Source: Streptomyces sp. CA-278952
Lineage (GTDB): Bacteria > Actinomycetota > Actinomycetes > Streptomycetales > Streptomycetaceae
Direction: 5' to 3'
DNA: 64,000 nt
NCBI RefSeq assembly: GCF_028747205.1
Contig: NZ_CP112880.1
Location: 5,704,001-5,768,000, forward strand
Made by a program: the position numbers and the translations under genes. The number at the start of each line of letters is the position of its first letter. The stretch's first letter is position 1. Below are positions 27,433 to 34,548 of the stretch, piece after piece. The notes beneath the pieces were generated by a model. It was given only the letters and a program-made list of their open reading frames with translations, searched no databases and was not told the DNA's origin.

Positions 27433-27951
27433 ATGTCCACCACGTCGCCCGACAACCCCGAGAACACGACCAAGATCCTCGACGTGTCCGGCTACGGCAT
27501 CACCCGGCGAGCCTGGGTCGCGACCGACCCGGAGCGGGCCTACGACCTGCTGAGTGCCGTTTCGAACATCTCTCTGTGGAGTCCCAACGCGATCCGCGCC
27601 CAGTACGAGGAGGACGCCGGAGCATGGGCGGGAGCCTGGTTCCGGGGCCGTAACCAGCGCGGGGACAACGAGTGGGACAGCCGTTCGCAGGTGCGGAAGG
27701 CCGAGCGCGGGGCCGAGTTCACGTACACCGTCCTCGGTTCGGTGCCCGTGCCCATCGTCCGCTGGCGCTGGACCTTCACCCCCGACAGGTCGGGGACCCT
27801 GCTCGCCCAGACATGGCAACTGCTTGAGGCGGACCCCGTCCTCGGCTCCACCTACGCGGACCTCGACGCCCTGCGGGACGCCACCGCCAAGGGCATGGAG
27901 GACACCCTCGTGGCGCTGGCCGGCTGGATCGCTGACAACCCGGCGGTCTGA
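27433..27951 (+). CDS. SRPBCC (polyketide cyclase/START-like) protein
   Basis: A 172-residue SRPBCC-fold protein. WVATDPERAYDLLSAVSNIS begins the domain, followed by SPNAIRAQYEE, AWFRGRNQRGDNEWDSRSQV, VRWRWTFTP and a long C-terminal helix (LDALRDATAKGMEDTLVALAGWI). These small beta-grasp-and-helix proteins bind hydrophobic ligands as cyclases, aromatases or carriers. The start ATG 27433 lies 33 bp after the MBL gene and behind AAGGAG. It is clearly paralogous to the 61934-62461 protein (shared SGRNRRDGSEW-like and DPVLG..DL.ALRD blocks). The exact reaction is unknown. Confidence 0.85.
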   Translation: MSTTSPDNPENTTKILDVSGYGITRRAWVATDPERAYDLLSAVSNISLWSPNAIRAQYEEDAGAWAGAWFRGRNQRGDNEWDSRSQVRKAERGAEFTYTVLGSVPVPIVRWRWTFTPDRSGTLLAQTWQLLEADPVLGSTYADLDALRDATAKGMEDTLVALAGWIADNPAV

Positions 27952-28123
27952 ACCGCACCGCCGCGCACCCGGCGGTCCGAGGCTGCCCGGCCGGCATGTG
28001 CCGCTCCCTCGGGCGGGGCACGCCGGCCGACCCGGCGGGCCCCGCCGGAAGAAACCCTCGCCTCCCCGGACCGCCACCCCGCCACACCGCCCCACCGACT
28101 GACCGACTGACAAGGAAAGCTCG

Positions 28124-29605
28124 TTGATCGACCGCGACCTCGTCGTCCGGACCGCGCAGGGCGCGGTCCGCGGCAACCGGACCGACGACCACGCCGTATT
28201 CCTCGGTGTTCCCTACGCCGCGCCTCCCGTCGGCGCGGGCCGTTTCGCGTCCCCGCGACCGCACGACCCGTGGGAGGGGGTCATGGAGGCCACGGAATCG
28301 GGGCCGACTGCGCCGCAGGGACCGCGCCGCCTCGGCACCCTGGATATGGCGGCCTACTTCGGGCCCGGATGGGTCCGGGGCTCGGACTACCTCACCGTCA
28401 ACATCTGGACGCCCCGGGCCACGCGGCCCGGGGCGCCGGTCATGGTGTTCGTGCACGGCGGCGGCTTCGTCGCCGGTTCGAACCGGTCGTTGCTCTACGA
28501 CGGCAGCCGCTTCGCCCGGGACGGCGTCGTGCTGGTCACCGTGAACTATCGGCTCGGCATCCCCGGCTTCCTCGACCTGCCCGGAGCCCCCCGCAACCGG
28601 GGTCTGCTCGACGTGCTCGAAGCCCTGCGCTGGGTTTGGGAGAACATCGAGGCCTTCGGCGGGGACCCCGGGAACGTCACGCTGTTCGGTCAGTCGGCCG
28701 GTGCCACCATCACCGGTGCGATCCTGGCCGATCCCGTGGCGGAGGGACTCATGACGCGCGCGATCGTCCAGAGCGGCAGCGGACGCGGAGCCTTCACTCC
28801 CGAGCAGGCGGCGCGGGTGACGGCCGTCGCGGCCGAGGCGCTGGGCGTGCCACCGCACGCCCAGGCGTTCGCACAGGTCCCCGACGAGCGTCTCGTCGAG
28901 GTCCTGTCCGCACTGTCGGGAATCGATCTGCGCACGGCGACCGACAGCGATCCACTCATCGGGCTCAGCCCGTTCAGCGTCGTGCTCGATCGGCAGCCCG
29001 CCGACGCCGTCGCCGAAGGGCGGGGCGCGAACGTGGACCTGATGATCGGCACGAACGCCGAGGAGGGCAACCTCTACCTGGCCCCGTTCGGTACGCTCGC
29101 CACGTCGACGACGGCAGACGCGGAGGCCACGGCCGCCCTGTTCCGACCCGACCCCGCGCGGTACGTCGAGTCCCTACGCCGTGGCCGTCCCGGAGCCACG
29201 GCGGGCGAGGTGCGCTCCGCCCTTATGGCCGAGGCCCTGTTCGTCGCCGGCAGCCGCGACCTCGCCGACGCGCATGCCGCACAACCGGGCTCCGGCACCT
29301 TCCGCTACGAGTTCGCCTGGCGTTCTCCCGCTCTGGGAGGTCAACTGGGCGCGGCGCACGCCGTCGAGGTGCCGTTCGTCTTCGATGTGACCGACCAGCC
29401 CGGTCTGCTCGGCCCCGACGCCCTGCTCGGTGCCGGGACGCCGTCGGCCGGACTCGCCGCCCGCACGCACGCGGCCTGGATCGCCTTCGCCGCGACCGGA
29501 GACCCTGGCTGGACTGCGTACGAGAGCGGGCACGGACGGCTCATGCGCATCGCCGAGGACTGGGAGGTCGTCCGGGAGCGGTGGCCCGAGCAGGGCAGAG
29601 AGTAG
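28124..29605 (+). CDS. Carboxylesterase / p-nitrobenzyl-esterase-type hydrolase
   Basis: A 493-residue type-B carboxylesterase of the alpha/beta-hydrolase fold. The nucleophile is Ser191 in GQSAG, the oxyanion motif is VFVHGGGF, the acid is Glu314 (or Glu313) in GTNAEEGN and the base is His412 in HAVEVPFVF, as in the pNB esterase. The start is TTG 28124 with AAGGAA seven bases upstream; no signal peptide, so cytoplasmic. It is the last gene of the MBL-SRPBCC-esterase set, 172 bp after the SRPBCC gene. An alkyl or aryl ester substrate is likely, but specificity is not visible. Confidence 0.9.
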   Translation: MIDRDLVVRTAQGAVRGNRTDDHAVFLGVPYAAPPVGAGRFASPRPHDPWEGVMEATESGPTAPQGPRRLGTLDMAAYFGPGWVRGSDYLTVNIWTPRATRPGAPVMVFVHGGGFVAGSNRSLLYDGSRFARDGVVLVTVNYRLGIPGFLDLPGAPRNRGLLDVLEALRWVWENIEAFGGDPGNVTLFGQSAGATITGAILADPVAEGLMTRAIVQSGSGRGAFTPEQAARVTAVAAEALGVPPHAQAFAQVPDERLVEVLSALSGIDLRTATDSDPLIGLSPFSVVLDRQPADAVAEGRGANVDLMIGTNAEEGNLYLAPFGTLATSTTADAEATAALFRPDPARYVESLRRGRPGATAGEVRSALMAEALFVAGSRDLADAHAAQPGSGTFRYEFAWRSPALGGQLGAAHAVEVPFVFDVTDQPGLLGPDALLGAGTPSAGLAARTHAAWIAFAATGDPGWTAYESGHGRLMRIAEDWEVVRERWPEQGRE

Positions 29606-29622
29606 CCCCGAGGGGCGAACCG

Positions 29623-30600
29623 TCAGGGCCTGACGGACAGCACCGACATCACGGCCTCGCCCGCCTCATCCCATGACGGACGACCCCGACCAGCGCCGCA
29701 GTAAGGAATTCGGTGACCCGCTCCGGGTTGAGCAGGCACGGCTCGGGGGTGCGGTGAGGATGCCGGTGACCGTGGCTGCCGACCGCCGGAACAGCGCGGT
29801 CCTGGGCATGGCCTGGTGGTCGAAGGGGCACCCCAGGACCTGGAGCAGGTCGGTCGTTGAGGTGTGTGCGGATCACGGCGCTCGTAGCAGGGGGCAATTC
29901 GGTGGAAGGTGTTCTGCCAGGCGTGCGTGCGCTCGACGTGCCACCGCTCGCTGGCTTGGATCGGCGCCCTTTCGCCCTTGTGCGCGATGCGGCCGTGCGG
30001 CTTGCGGGCAGTCAGTTCGATGCGGGTCTTGTCCGAGTCGTAGCCGGCACCCAGGTGCACGGTGATGTCGTCGGGCACCGGTCCTAGATTCTCCAGTAGG
30101 TCCACAGTCGCGGCGAACAGCGGGGAGTCTTGGCGGTTCGCTCCGGCGAGGACCCTGCCGAGCGGGATTCCGTAACCATCCGTCATGCCCGAGCGTTTGA
30201 GTCCTTGCTTACCGAGGCCGACCGGTGAGCGTCCAGCGATCTCGCCGCCGCCGGGGGCCTTGGTGATCGAGCCGTCGACGGCGATCCGGTCAAGCTCCAG
30301 CCCGACGATCCGGTCGCAGGACTCCAGAACAAGCTGCCTGAGCCGCATGAAGACGCCGAGGGAGATCCACTCGTCCCGGCGGTCGCGGATGCTAGTCGCC
30401 GAGCAGATGGTGTCGGCGATCGCCTGGTAGAAGCAGCCGAACCGCAGCAGTTGCAGCAGGTTGTCGAACACGACCCGATCGCCGATGCGGGCCCGATGGC
30501 AGCCCAGCGGGTGGGCAGGATCAACCTGGGGAGGCTCGGGCAGCAGCGCCGTGAATTGGTCCCACAACGGGTCGGTCAGCCACGCTGGAAGAACGGGCAC
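29623..30600 (-). pseudogene. IS5-family transposase, C-terminus probably frame-disrupted
   Basis: The first ~230 residues follow IS5-type transposases: HPLGCHRARIGDRVVFDNLL, GLELDRIAVDGSITKAPGGG (first Asp), GRSPVGLGKQGLKRSG, LGRVLAGANRQDSPLF, LGAGYDSDKTR (second Asp), GRIAHKGERAPIQASERWHVE (catalytic Glu) and RTHAWQNTFHRIAPCYERR. After that the frame turns into Pro/Arg/Ser-rich residues and misses the usual helical end. The alternative frame gives AVIRTHLND, so a frameshift near 29890 is likely. The DDE residues remain, so weak activity cannot be ruled out. It sits just inside the right end of the third tRNA-linked segment, downstream of the esterase and convergent with it. Confidence 0.7.
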
Positions 30601-30774
30601 AAGTCTCCCCAGTGATCACAGAGCGTCGTAACTCCATGATCACGGAGACCTGTGCTCGCCTCACTGCCCGGGTGCCGCGCCCGCCTGTCTGCGCAGGCTC
30701 TCTTTTTGGAGATACGGAGGGCAGGAGTTTCCTCAGCCTCACGGGAGGGTTCGGAGAGTCCGCGCGGCGGGGAC

Positions 30775-31100
30775 GAAGTGGTGTGGCGAACGCCTAACCG
30801 ATCCCCATCCCAGCGGGATCGAGCGGGACGCAGCCGGATGGAAACGGGTGGCTATGTCCGCCATCTCGGCATCATCGCAGGTGCGAGGCGTCACTCGTTT
30901 GGGTCCGAGTCCCACCCGCCCCACCACAATCCCCAGGCAGAATCGTTTCTGACCTGGGGAAACGCGGATTTTGCGGCGGTTTTCCGTGCGGTACTGACCC
31001 GCTGTCGCAGCGTTCTGGCGCACCTTAGATGCGTCTGACCTGGCCTTTTGTGGCGCTTCCCGGAGGGAGAGTCGTGGCGTGGTCCCACGGCCGATGAGGG
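30775..31100 (+). repeat. Junction D: right end, tRNA 3' duplicate, next left end
   Basis: GTGTGGCGAACG near 30781, a right-end stretch matching junction B almost base for base around ATGGAAACGGGTGGCTATGT (30839-30858), the tRNA 3' duplicate with an intact hairpin (30901-30966, GGGTCCGAGTCCCACCCGCC), TCTGACCTGGCCTTTTGTGG (31034-31053) and GGTCCCACGGCCGATGAGGG at 31081-31100. The left-end signature past this copy implies that another unit once followed. Confidence 0.78.
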
Positions 31101-31240
31101 AATCGCCGCACTCCCCCTACCTCGTAGCACCGACGGTTCTGGAGTTGACTGGGCGTCCGGTCAGCGGGGTGGACGCGCTTGCGGGTGTGGTCACGGTAGC
31201 CGTAGGTGTCGAGATGACTTCGGGACGTGCTCACGCGTGG

Positions 31241-32557
31241 TCATAGCTCGGGTACCTGAGTCGGGTCGGGGCTGACGCGTCCGCCTCGTTCATCGAAGAT
31301 CAGCAGGTTCCGTACGTCGATGAGAAGGGGGATGTGCTGACCCCTTCGATGGCTGGCACCCGGTTCAGCGCGTATGACGAGTTCTCCGATGCCTTTGCGA
31401 GCAGGGGACTGCGGCGGAGGCTGGATGTCGCCGGATACTGCGGGGCGGCGGTCGAAGAGTCCGGTGCGGCGGCGGAGGAGCCGCAGGAGGTCGGCGGCGC
31501 TTCCGCGGACCGGATTGTGTGGGGCGTGGTCGGGGAGCGGGGCCGGTACGTCGGCCCGTTGTCCGCCGAGTGAGAGATGGAGCAGCGCTTCGTGACCTTG
31601 GAACTCGGTGTGCTCGACAACTCCCGTCACGGCTCGTTCGAAGGTGGTGGCGTGTGTCTTGTCGGCTATGCGGATGGCTTCGGGACGCAGGCCGATGAGG
31701 AGCGGCTGTCCCTGGGCGACGCGGAGCATCTGGTGGTCATGGGTGAGGGGGTACGACAGGGTGATTTTCTGGGCCCCGAAGTTGAGTGCCATGACGCCGT
31801 CGGCGGGGGCGTACACGGTGCCGCGCAGCAGGTTGATCCTCGGGGTGCCGACGAAGGCGGCGACGAAGGCGTTGGCGGGCAGCGCGTAGAGGTTGCGGGG
31901 GGTGTCGATCTGCTGGAGGATCCCGTCGCGCATGACTGCCACCCGGTCGCCGAGTGCCATGGCTTCGGCCTGGTCGTGGGTGACGTAGATGGTCGTGGCC
32001 CCGGTGCTGCGGGTGACCGCGAGCATTTCGGTGCGCAGGCGGGTGCGCAGTCGGGTATCGAGGCTGGAGAGCGGCTCGTCCATCAGGAAGACCGAGGGGC
32101 GGCGGACCATGGCGCGGCCCATGGCGACGCGCTGGCGCTCTCCGCCGGAGAGCCGGCCGGGGATCTGGTCCAGGAGGTGGTCGATGCCCAGCATCTGGGC
32201 GACGGACTGCACGCGGGCACTCACCTGGTTGTGGTCCTGCTTCTGGACCGCGAGGGGAAATCCGATGTTCTGCGCGGTGGTCATATTGGGGTAGAGCGCG
32301 AAGCTCTGGAAGATCATCGCGATGTCGCGTTCGCTGGGCTGGAGGTCGTTGGCGATCTCTCCGTCGAGGTGCAGCTGGCCCCCGCTGATCGTTTCCAGGC
32401 CGGCGATCATGCGCAGCAGGGTGGACTTGCCGCATCCGGAGGGGCCGAGAAGGACGAGGAACTCGCCGTCCTCGACGGACAGGGAGACCTGGCGCACGGC
32501 CCTCTGCCCGTTGGGGTAGGTCTTGGCGAGGTCGTGAAGGGTGATGGTGCTGCCCAC
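31241..32557 (-). CDS. Sugar ABC transporter ATP-binding protein (MsiK/UgpC-like)
   Basis: A 438-residue carbohydrate-type ABC ATPase. Walker A is GPSGCGKST (~37-45), the Q-loop is FQSFALYPNMT, the signature is LSGGERQRVAMGRAMVRRPS, Walker B is FLMDEPLSSLD and the H-loop is IYVTHDQAEAMALGD. A TOBE-like regulatory part follows (LIGLRPEAIRI). The last ~100 residues (LLRLLRRRTGLFDRRPA then IPLLIDVRNLLIFDERGGR) make it longer than MsiK (about 377), a form also seen in actinobacteria. It energises uptake of sugars from the cytoplasmic face. It lies 8 kb from, and on the opposite strand to, the permease operon at 40.7-44.0 kb, which has no ATPase of its own, so it is the best candidate partner. Confidence 0.85.
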   Translation of the reverse strand: MGSTITLHDLAKTYPNGQRAVRQVSLSVEDGEFLVLLGPSGCGKSTLLRMIAGLETISGGQLHLDGEIANDLQPSERDIAMIFQSFALYPNMTTAQNIGFPLAVQKQDHNQVSARVQSVAQMLGIDHLLDQIPGRLSGGERQRVAMGRAMVRRPSVFLMDEPLSSLDTRLRTRLRTEMLAVTRSTGATTIYVTHDQAEAMALGDRVAVMRDGILQQIDTPRNLYALPANAFVAAFVGTPRINLLRGTVYAPADGVMALNFGAQKITLSYPLTHDHQMLRVAQGQPLLIGLRPEAIRIADKTHATTFERAVTGVVEHTEFQGHEALLHLSLGGQRADVPAPLPDHAPHNPVRGSAADLLRLLRRRTGLFDRRPAVSGDIQPPPQSPARKGIGELVIRAEPGASHRRGQHIPLLIDVRNLLIFDERGGRVSPDPTQVPEL

Positions 32558-32605
32558 GGGTGCTCCTGGTACGAGTCGCGCTTGGCGGGAAGTAAGTCGG
32601 GCCGG

Positions 32606-33130
32606 TCAGGGGGTGAGTTCGTCGGCGGCGATGTGGAGGCAGGCGGCGACCAGGACGATGTTCTTGATGACGTACTGGCCTTCGAGGGTGGGAACAGCCG
32701 CGGCGTGCCAGGCGGCGTCCGGCAGTACGAGCAGGGAGAGGAAGACCCCGGCCATGTGAAGGAAGAACACTGCCAGGGCCCAGCGGAGCAGGAAGCCGGT
32801 CAGGAGCGCGAGTCCGATGCCCGTCTCCAGGACCGCGAGCAGGAGCAGGCAGACCGGGGCGGGCATGAGCCCCAGGGTCATCTCGGTCATGGCCCCGATG
32901 GCGAAGCCCTCGGCCGTGCTCGCTCCGGGGAAGAACTTCAGAACGCCGAACCAACAGAAGATCAGGCCGATGCAGACGCGCAGAACGGTGGGGCTGATCC
33001 GCGTGTAGCGGTGTGCGCGGGGTGCGAGACGGCTTCGCAGGGACTGCTGCGGGCTCGGCTGCGGGGCGGGTGCCCGGTCGGTGGGGCCAGGGATTTCGGC
33101 GGGGTGGCGGCGGGGGGAAGTGCTGGTCAT
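32606..33130 (-). CDS. DoxX-family membrane protein
   Basis: A 174-residue DoxX-type protein with four predicted membrane helices: VLRVCIGLIFCWFGVLKFF, LGLMPAPVCLLLLAVLETG, GFLLRWALAVFFLHMAG and VIKNIVLVAACLHIA. The start is ATG 33130, six bases after GGAGG; the frame extends nine residues further without a ribosome site. The gene ends 49 bp before the ABC ATPase gene on the same strand, so they may share a transcript. DoxX-like proteins are linked to redox or thiol stress, but no reaction can be assigned. A second DoxX gene lies on the other side of the LPMO gene. Confidence 0.78.
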   Translation of the reverse strand: MTSTSPRRHPAEIPGPTDRAPAPQPSPQQSLRSRLAPRAHRYTRISPTVLRVCIGLIFCWFGVLKFFPGASTAEGFAIGAMTEMTLGLMPAPVCLLLLAVLETGIGLALLTGFLLRWALAVFFLHMAGVFLSLLVLPDAAWHAAAVPTLEGQYVIKNIVLVAACLHIAADELTP

Positions 33131-33230
33131 CGTCGATCCTCCGCTGGAGACGATCACGGGTACAGACTGCTGGGCACCTGACGAGGGCGGTTGTTCGCCG
33201 ACCCGGGCCCTGTGGGGTTCGGAAGGGGGA

Positions 33231-33265
33231 GGGCCCCGTGGGAGGCAGTGCCTTCCACGGGGCCC
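33231..33265 (-). terminator. Hairpin after the LPMO gene
   Basis: GGGCCCCGTGG and CCACGGGGCCC form an 11-bp perfect stem 15 bp beyond the LPMO stop codon. Confidence 0.75.
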
Positions 33266-33279
33266 CGGTCAGCCGGCTG

Positions 33280-33933
33280 TCAGCTGAAGTTGACGTCGCT
33301 GCACAGGAAGTACTTCTGGTCCATGTGCGATGCCTTCCAGACGGTCACCACGACGTGGCGTCCGCTGTAGCCGGTGGTGCTGACGTCCGTGACGTAGTGC
33401 GGCTGGTAGGGGTACCTGCCGGTCTTCTTCACCAGTTCGAGGTCGTCCCACCCGATCAGCTGGTACTCCGGGTTGAAGCCCTGCTTGGTGACGTAGACCT
33501 CGAGCCAGTCCGCGCCGTGTCGGGCCTCGTCGTAGATGTCGACGGTGAAGTCGGAGCCGATGTCGGTCATCTTCCACGGGCCCGGGCGGTCGAGGGGCCG
33601 GTAGTTCGTCTCGCCCTGGCCGCCGGCGCTGCAGATCTCGCCGTTGGCGATGACCTGCTTGTAGTTGTCGCCGGTGTTGTTGGCGTAGACGGCCTTCCAC
33701 GCGCCGATGGCGTTCGCGTTCTCGTGGTAGGTCCGGTAGCACATGGGGTCCTGGGACTCGTTGGGCTCGGTGTAGCCCCAGCGCTGCAGGCAGCCGTAGT
33801 TGCGGGTCTCGGGGGTGATGACGGTGCCGTGTGCGGAGGCCGCCGGCGCCTGGATGACGCCGAGGAGGGCGGTGGCCAGTACGGCGGAGCTCAGCGCGAC
33901 GACGCGCGACAGCGTTGCGGGTATGCGGTGCAT
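33280..33933 (-). CDS. AA10 lytic polysaccharide monooxygenase
   Basis: A 217-residue secreted copper monooxygenase of family AA10 (formerly CBM33). The signal peptide ends APAASA, leaving His35 (HGTVITPETRNYGC) as mature residue 1 of the copper histidine brace. The second brace His lies further on (GADWLEVYVTKQGF region and the later PHYVTDVSTTGYSGRHVVVTVWK stretch carry the family's conserved His/Trp pattern). Single domain, no carbohydrate-binding module. AA10 enzymes oxidatively cut chitin or cellulose outside the cell; they are not known to attack dextran, so its place beside an alpha-1,6-glucan locus is odd. It has its own terminator and lies between two DoxX genes. Confidence 0.9.
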   Translation of the reverse strand: MHRIPATLSRVVALSSAVLATALLGVIQAPAASAHGTVITPETRNYGCLQRWGYTEPNESQDPMCYRTYHENANAIGAWKAVYANNTGDNYKQVIANGEICSAGGQGETNYRPLDRPGPWKMTDIGSDFTVDIYDEARHGADWLEVYVTKQGFNPEYQLIGWDDLELVKKTGRYPYQPHYVTDVSTTGYSGRHVVVTVWKASHMDQKYFLCSDVNFS

Positions 33934-34014
33934 GGTGCTCTTCCTCCGTGTGTGTGGAGATCACAGGCCGTTTCCGACCAGTGATTTACGTGCACATGAC
34001 AGCCTGTGGTGCGT

Positions 34015-34449
34015 TCAGGCGTTGCTCGGGTGGGTGCTCACCTCCTCTCGTCGGCGCGCGGGCCGGTTCAGCAGAGCGGTCAGGGACCACTGGCCGGGGC
34101 CGAGGGCGGCGATGAGCAGGAAGGCCCAGCAGAACAGCGCGGCGCTCTCCCCGCCGTTCTGCAGCGGGAACAGTCCGTCGCCCTGGTGGTGGACGAAGTA
34201 GGCGTAGGCCATGGACCCGGAGCACAGCAGAGCTGCCGGGCGGGTGCCGAGCCCGATCAGCACGAGTGCTCCGCCGGCCAGCTGGATTACGGCAGCCCAC
34301 CAGCTGGGCCACTGCCCGGCGCTGGGTGCCTGTCCGTGCGGGCCGCCCAGGACGCCGAAGAGGGTGGCCGCTCCGTGGCAGGCGAAGAGCAGACCGGTCA
34401 CGATGCGGAAGAGGCTCAGGACGGCCTGTTCAGACCTGGCTGATGGCAT
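34015..34449 (-). CDS. DoxX-family membrane protein, second copy
   Basis: A 144-residue four-helix DoxX protein: LSLFRIVTGLLFACHGAAT, AAVIQLAGGALVLIGLGT, AALLCSGSMAYAYFVHH and SAALFCWAFLLIAALGPG. I start at ATG 34449 (MPSARSEQ), ten bases after AAAGG; ATG 34458 and a longer frame to 34533 are alternatives. Same strand as the LPMO and the GH49 gene, but a strong hairpin separates it from GH49. Function unknown. It is not a recent duplicate of the 32.6-kb DoxX: they share little beyond the fold pattern. Confidence 0.78.
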   Translation of the reverse strand: MPSARSEQAVLSLFRIVTGLLFACHGAATLFGVLGGPHGQAPSAGQWPSWWAAVIQLAGGALVLIGLGTRPAALLCSGSMAYAYFVHHQGDGLFPLQNGGESAALFCWAFLLIAALGPGQWSLTALLNRPARRREEVSTHPSNA

Positions 34450-34505
34450 GTGCGGCATGCCTTTCTGCGGGGTGGCGGGGGAGGGGAGGAGGTGCCGGGC
34501 CTGGC

Positions 34506-34538
34506 CGCCGGTGGCCGCCGCGATGGCGGCCACCGGCG
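34506..34538 (-). terminator. Terminator of the GH49 gene
   Basis: CGCCGGTGGCCGCC and GGCGGCCACCGGCG form a 14-bp perfect stem around GCGAT, 11 bp beyond the GH49 stop codon. Confidence 0.82.
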
Positions 34539-34548
34539 ACCGGTGTGG

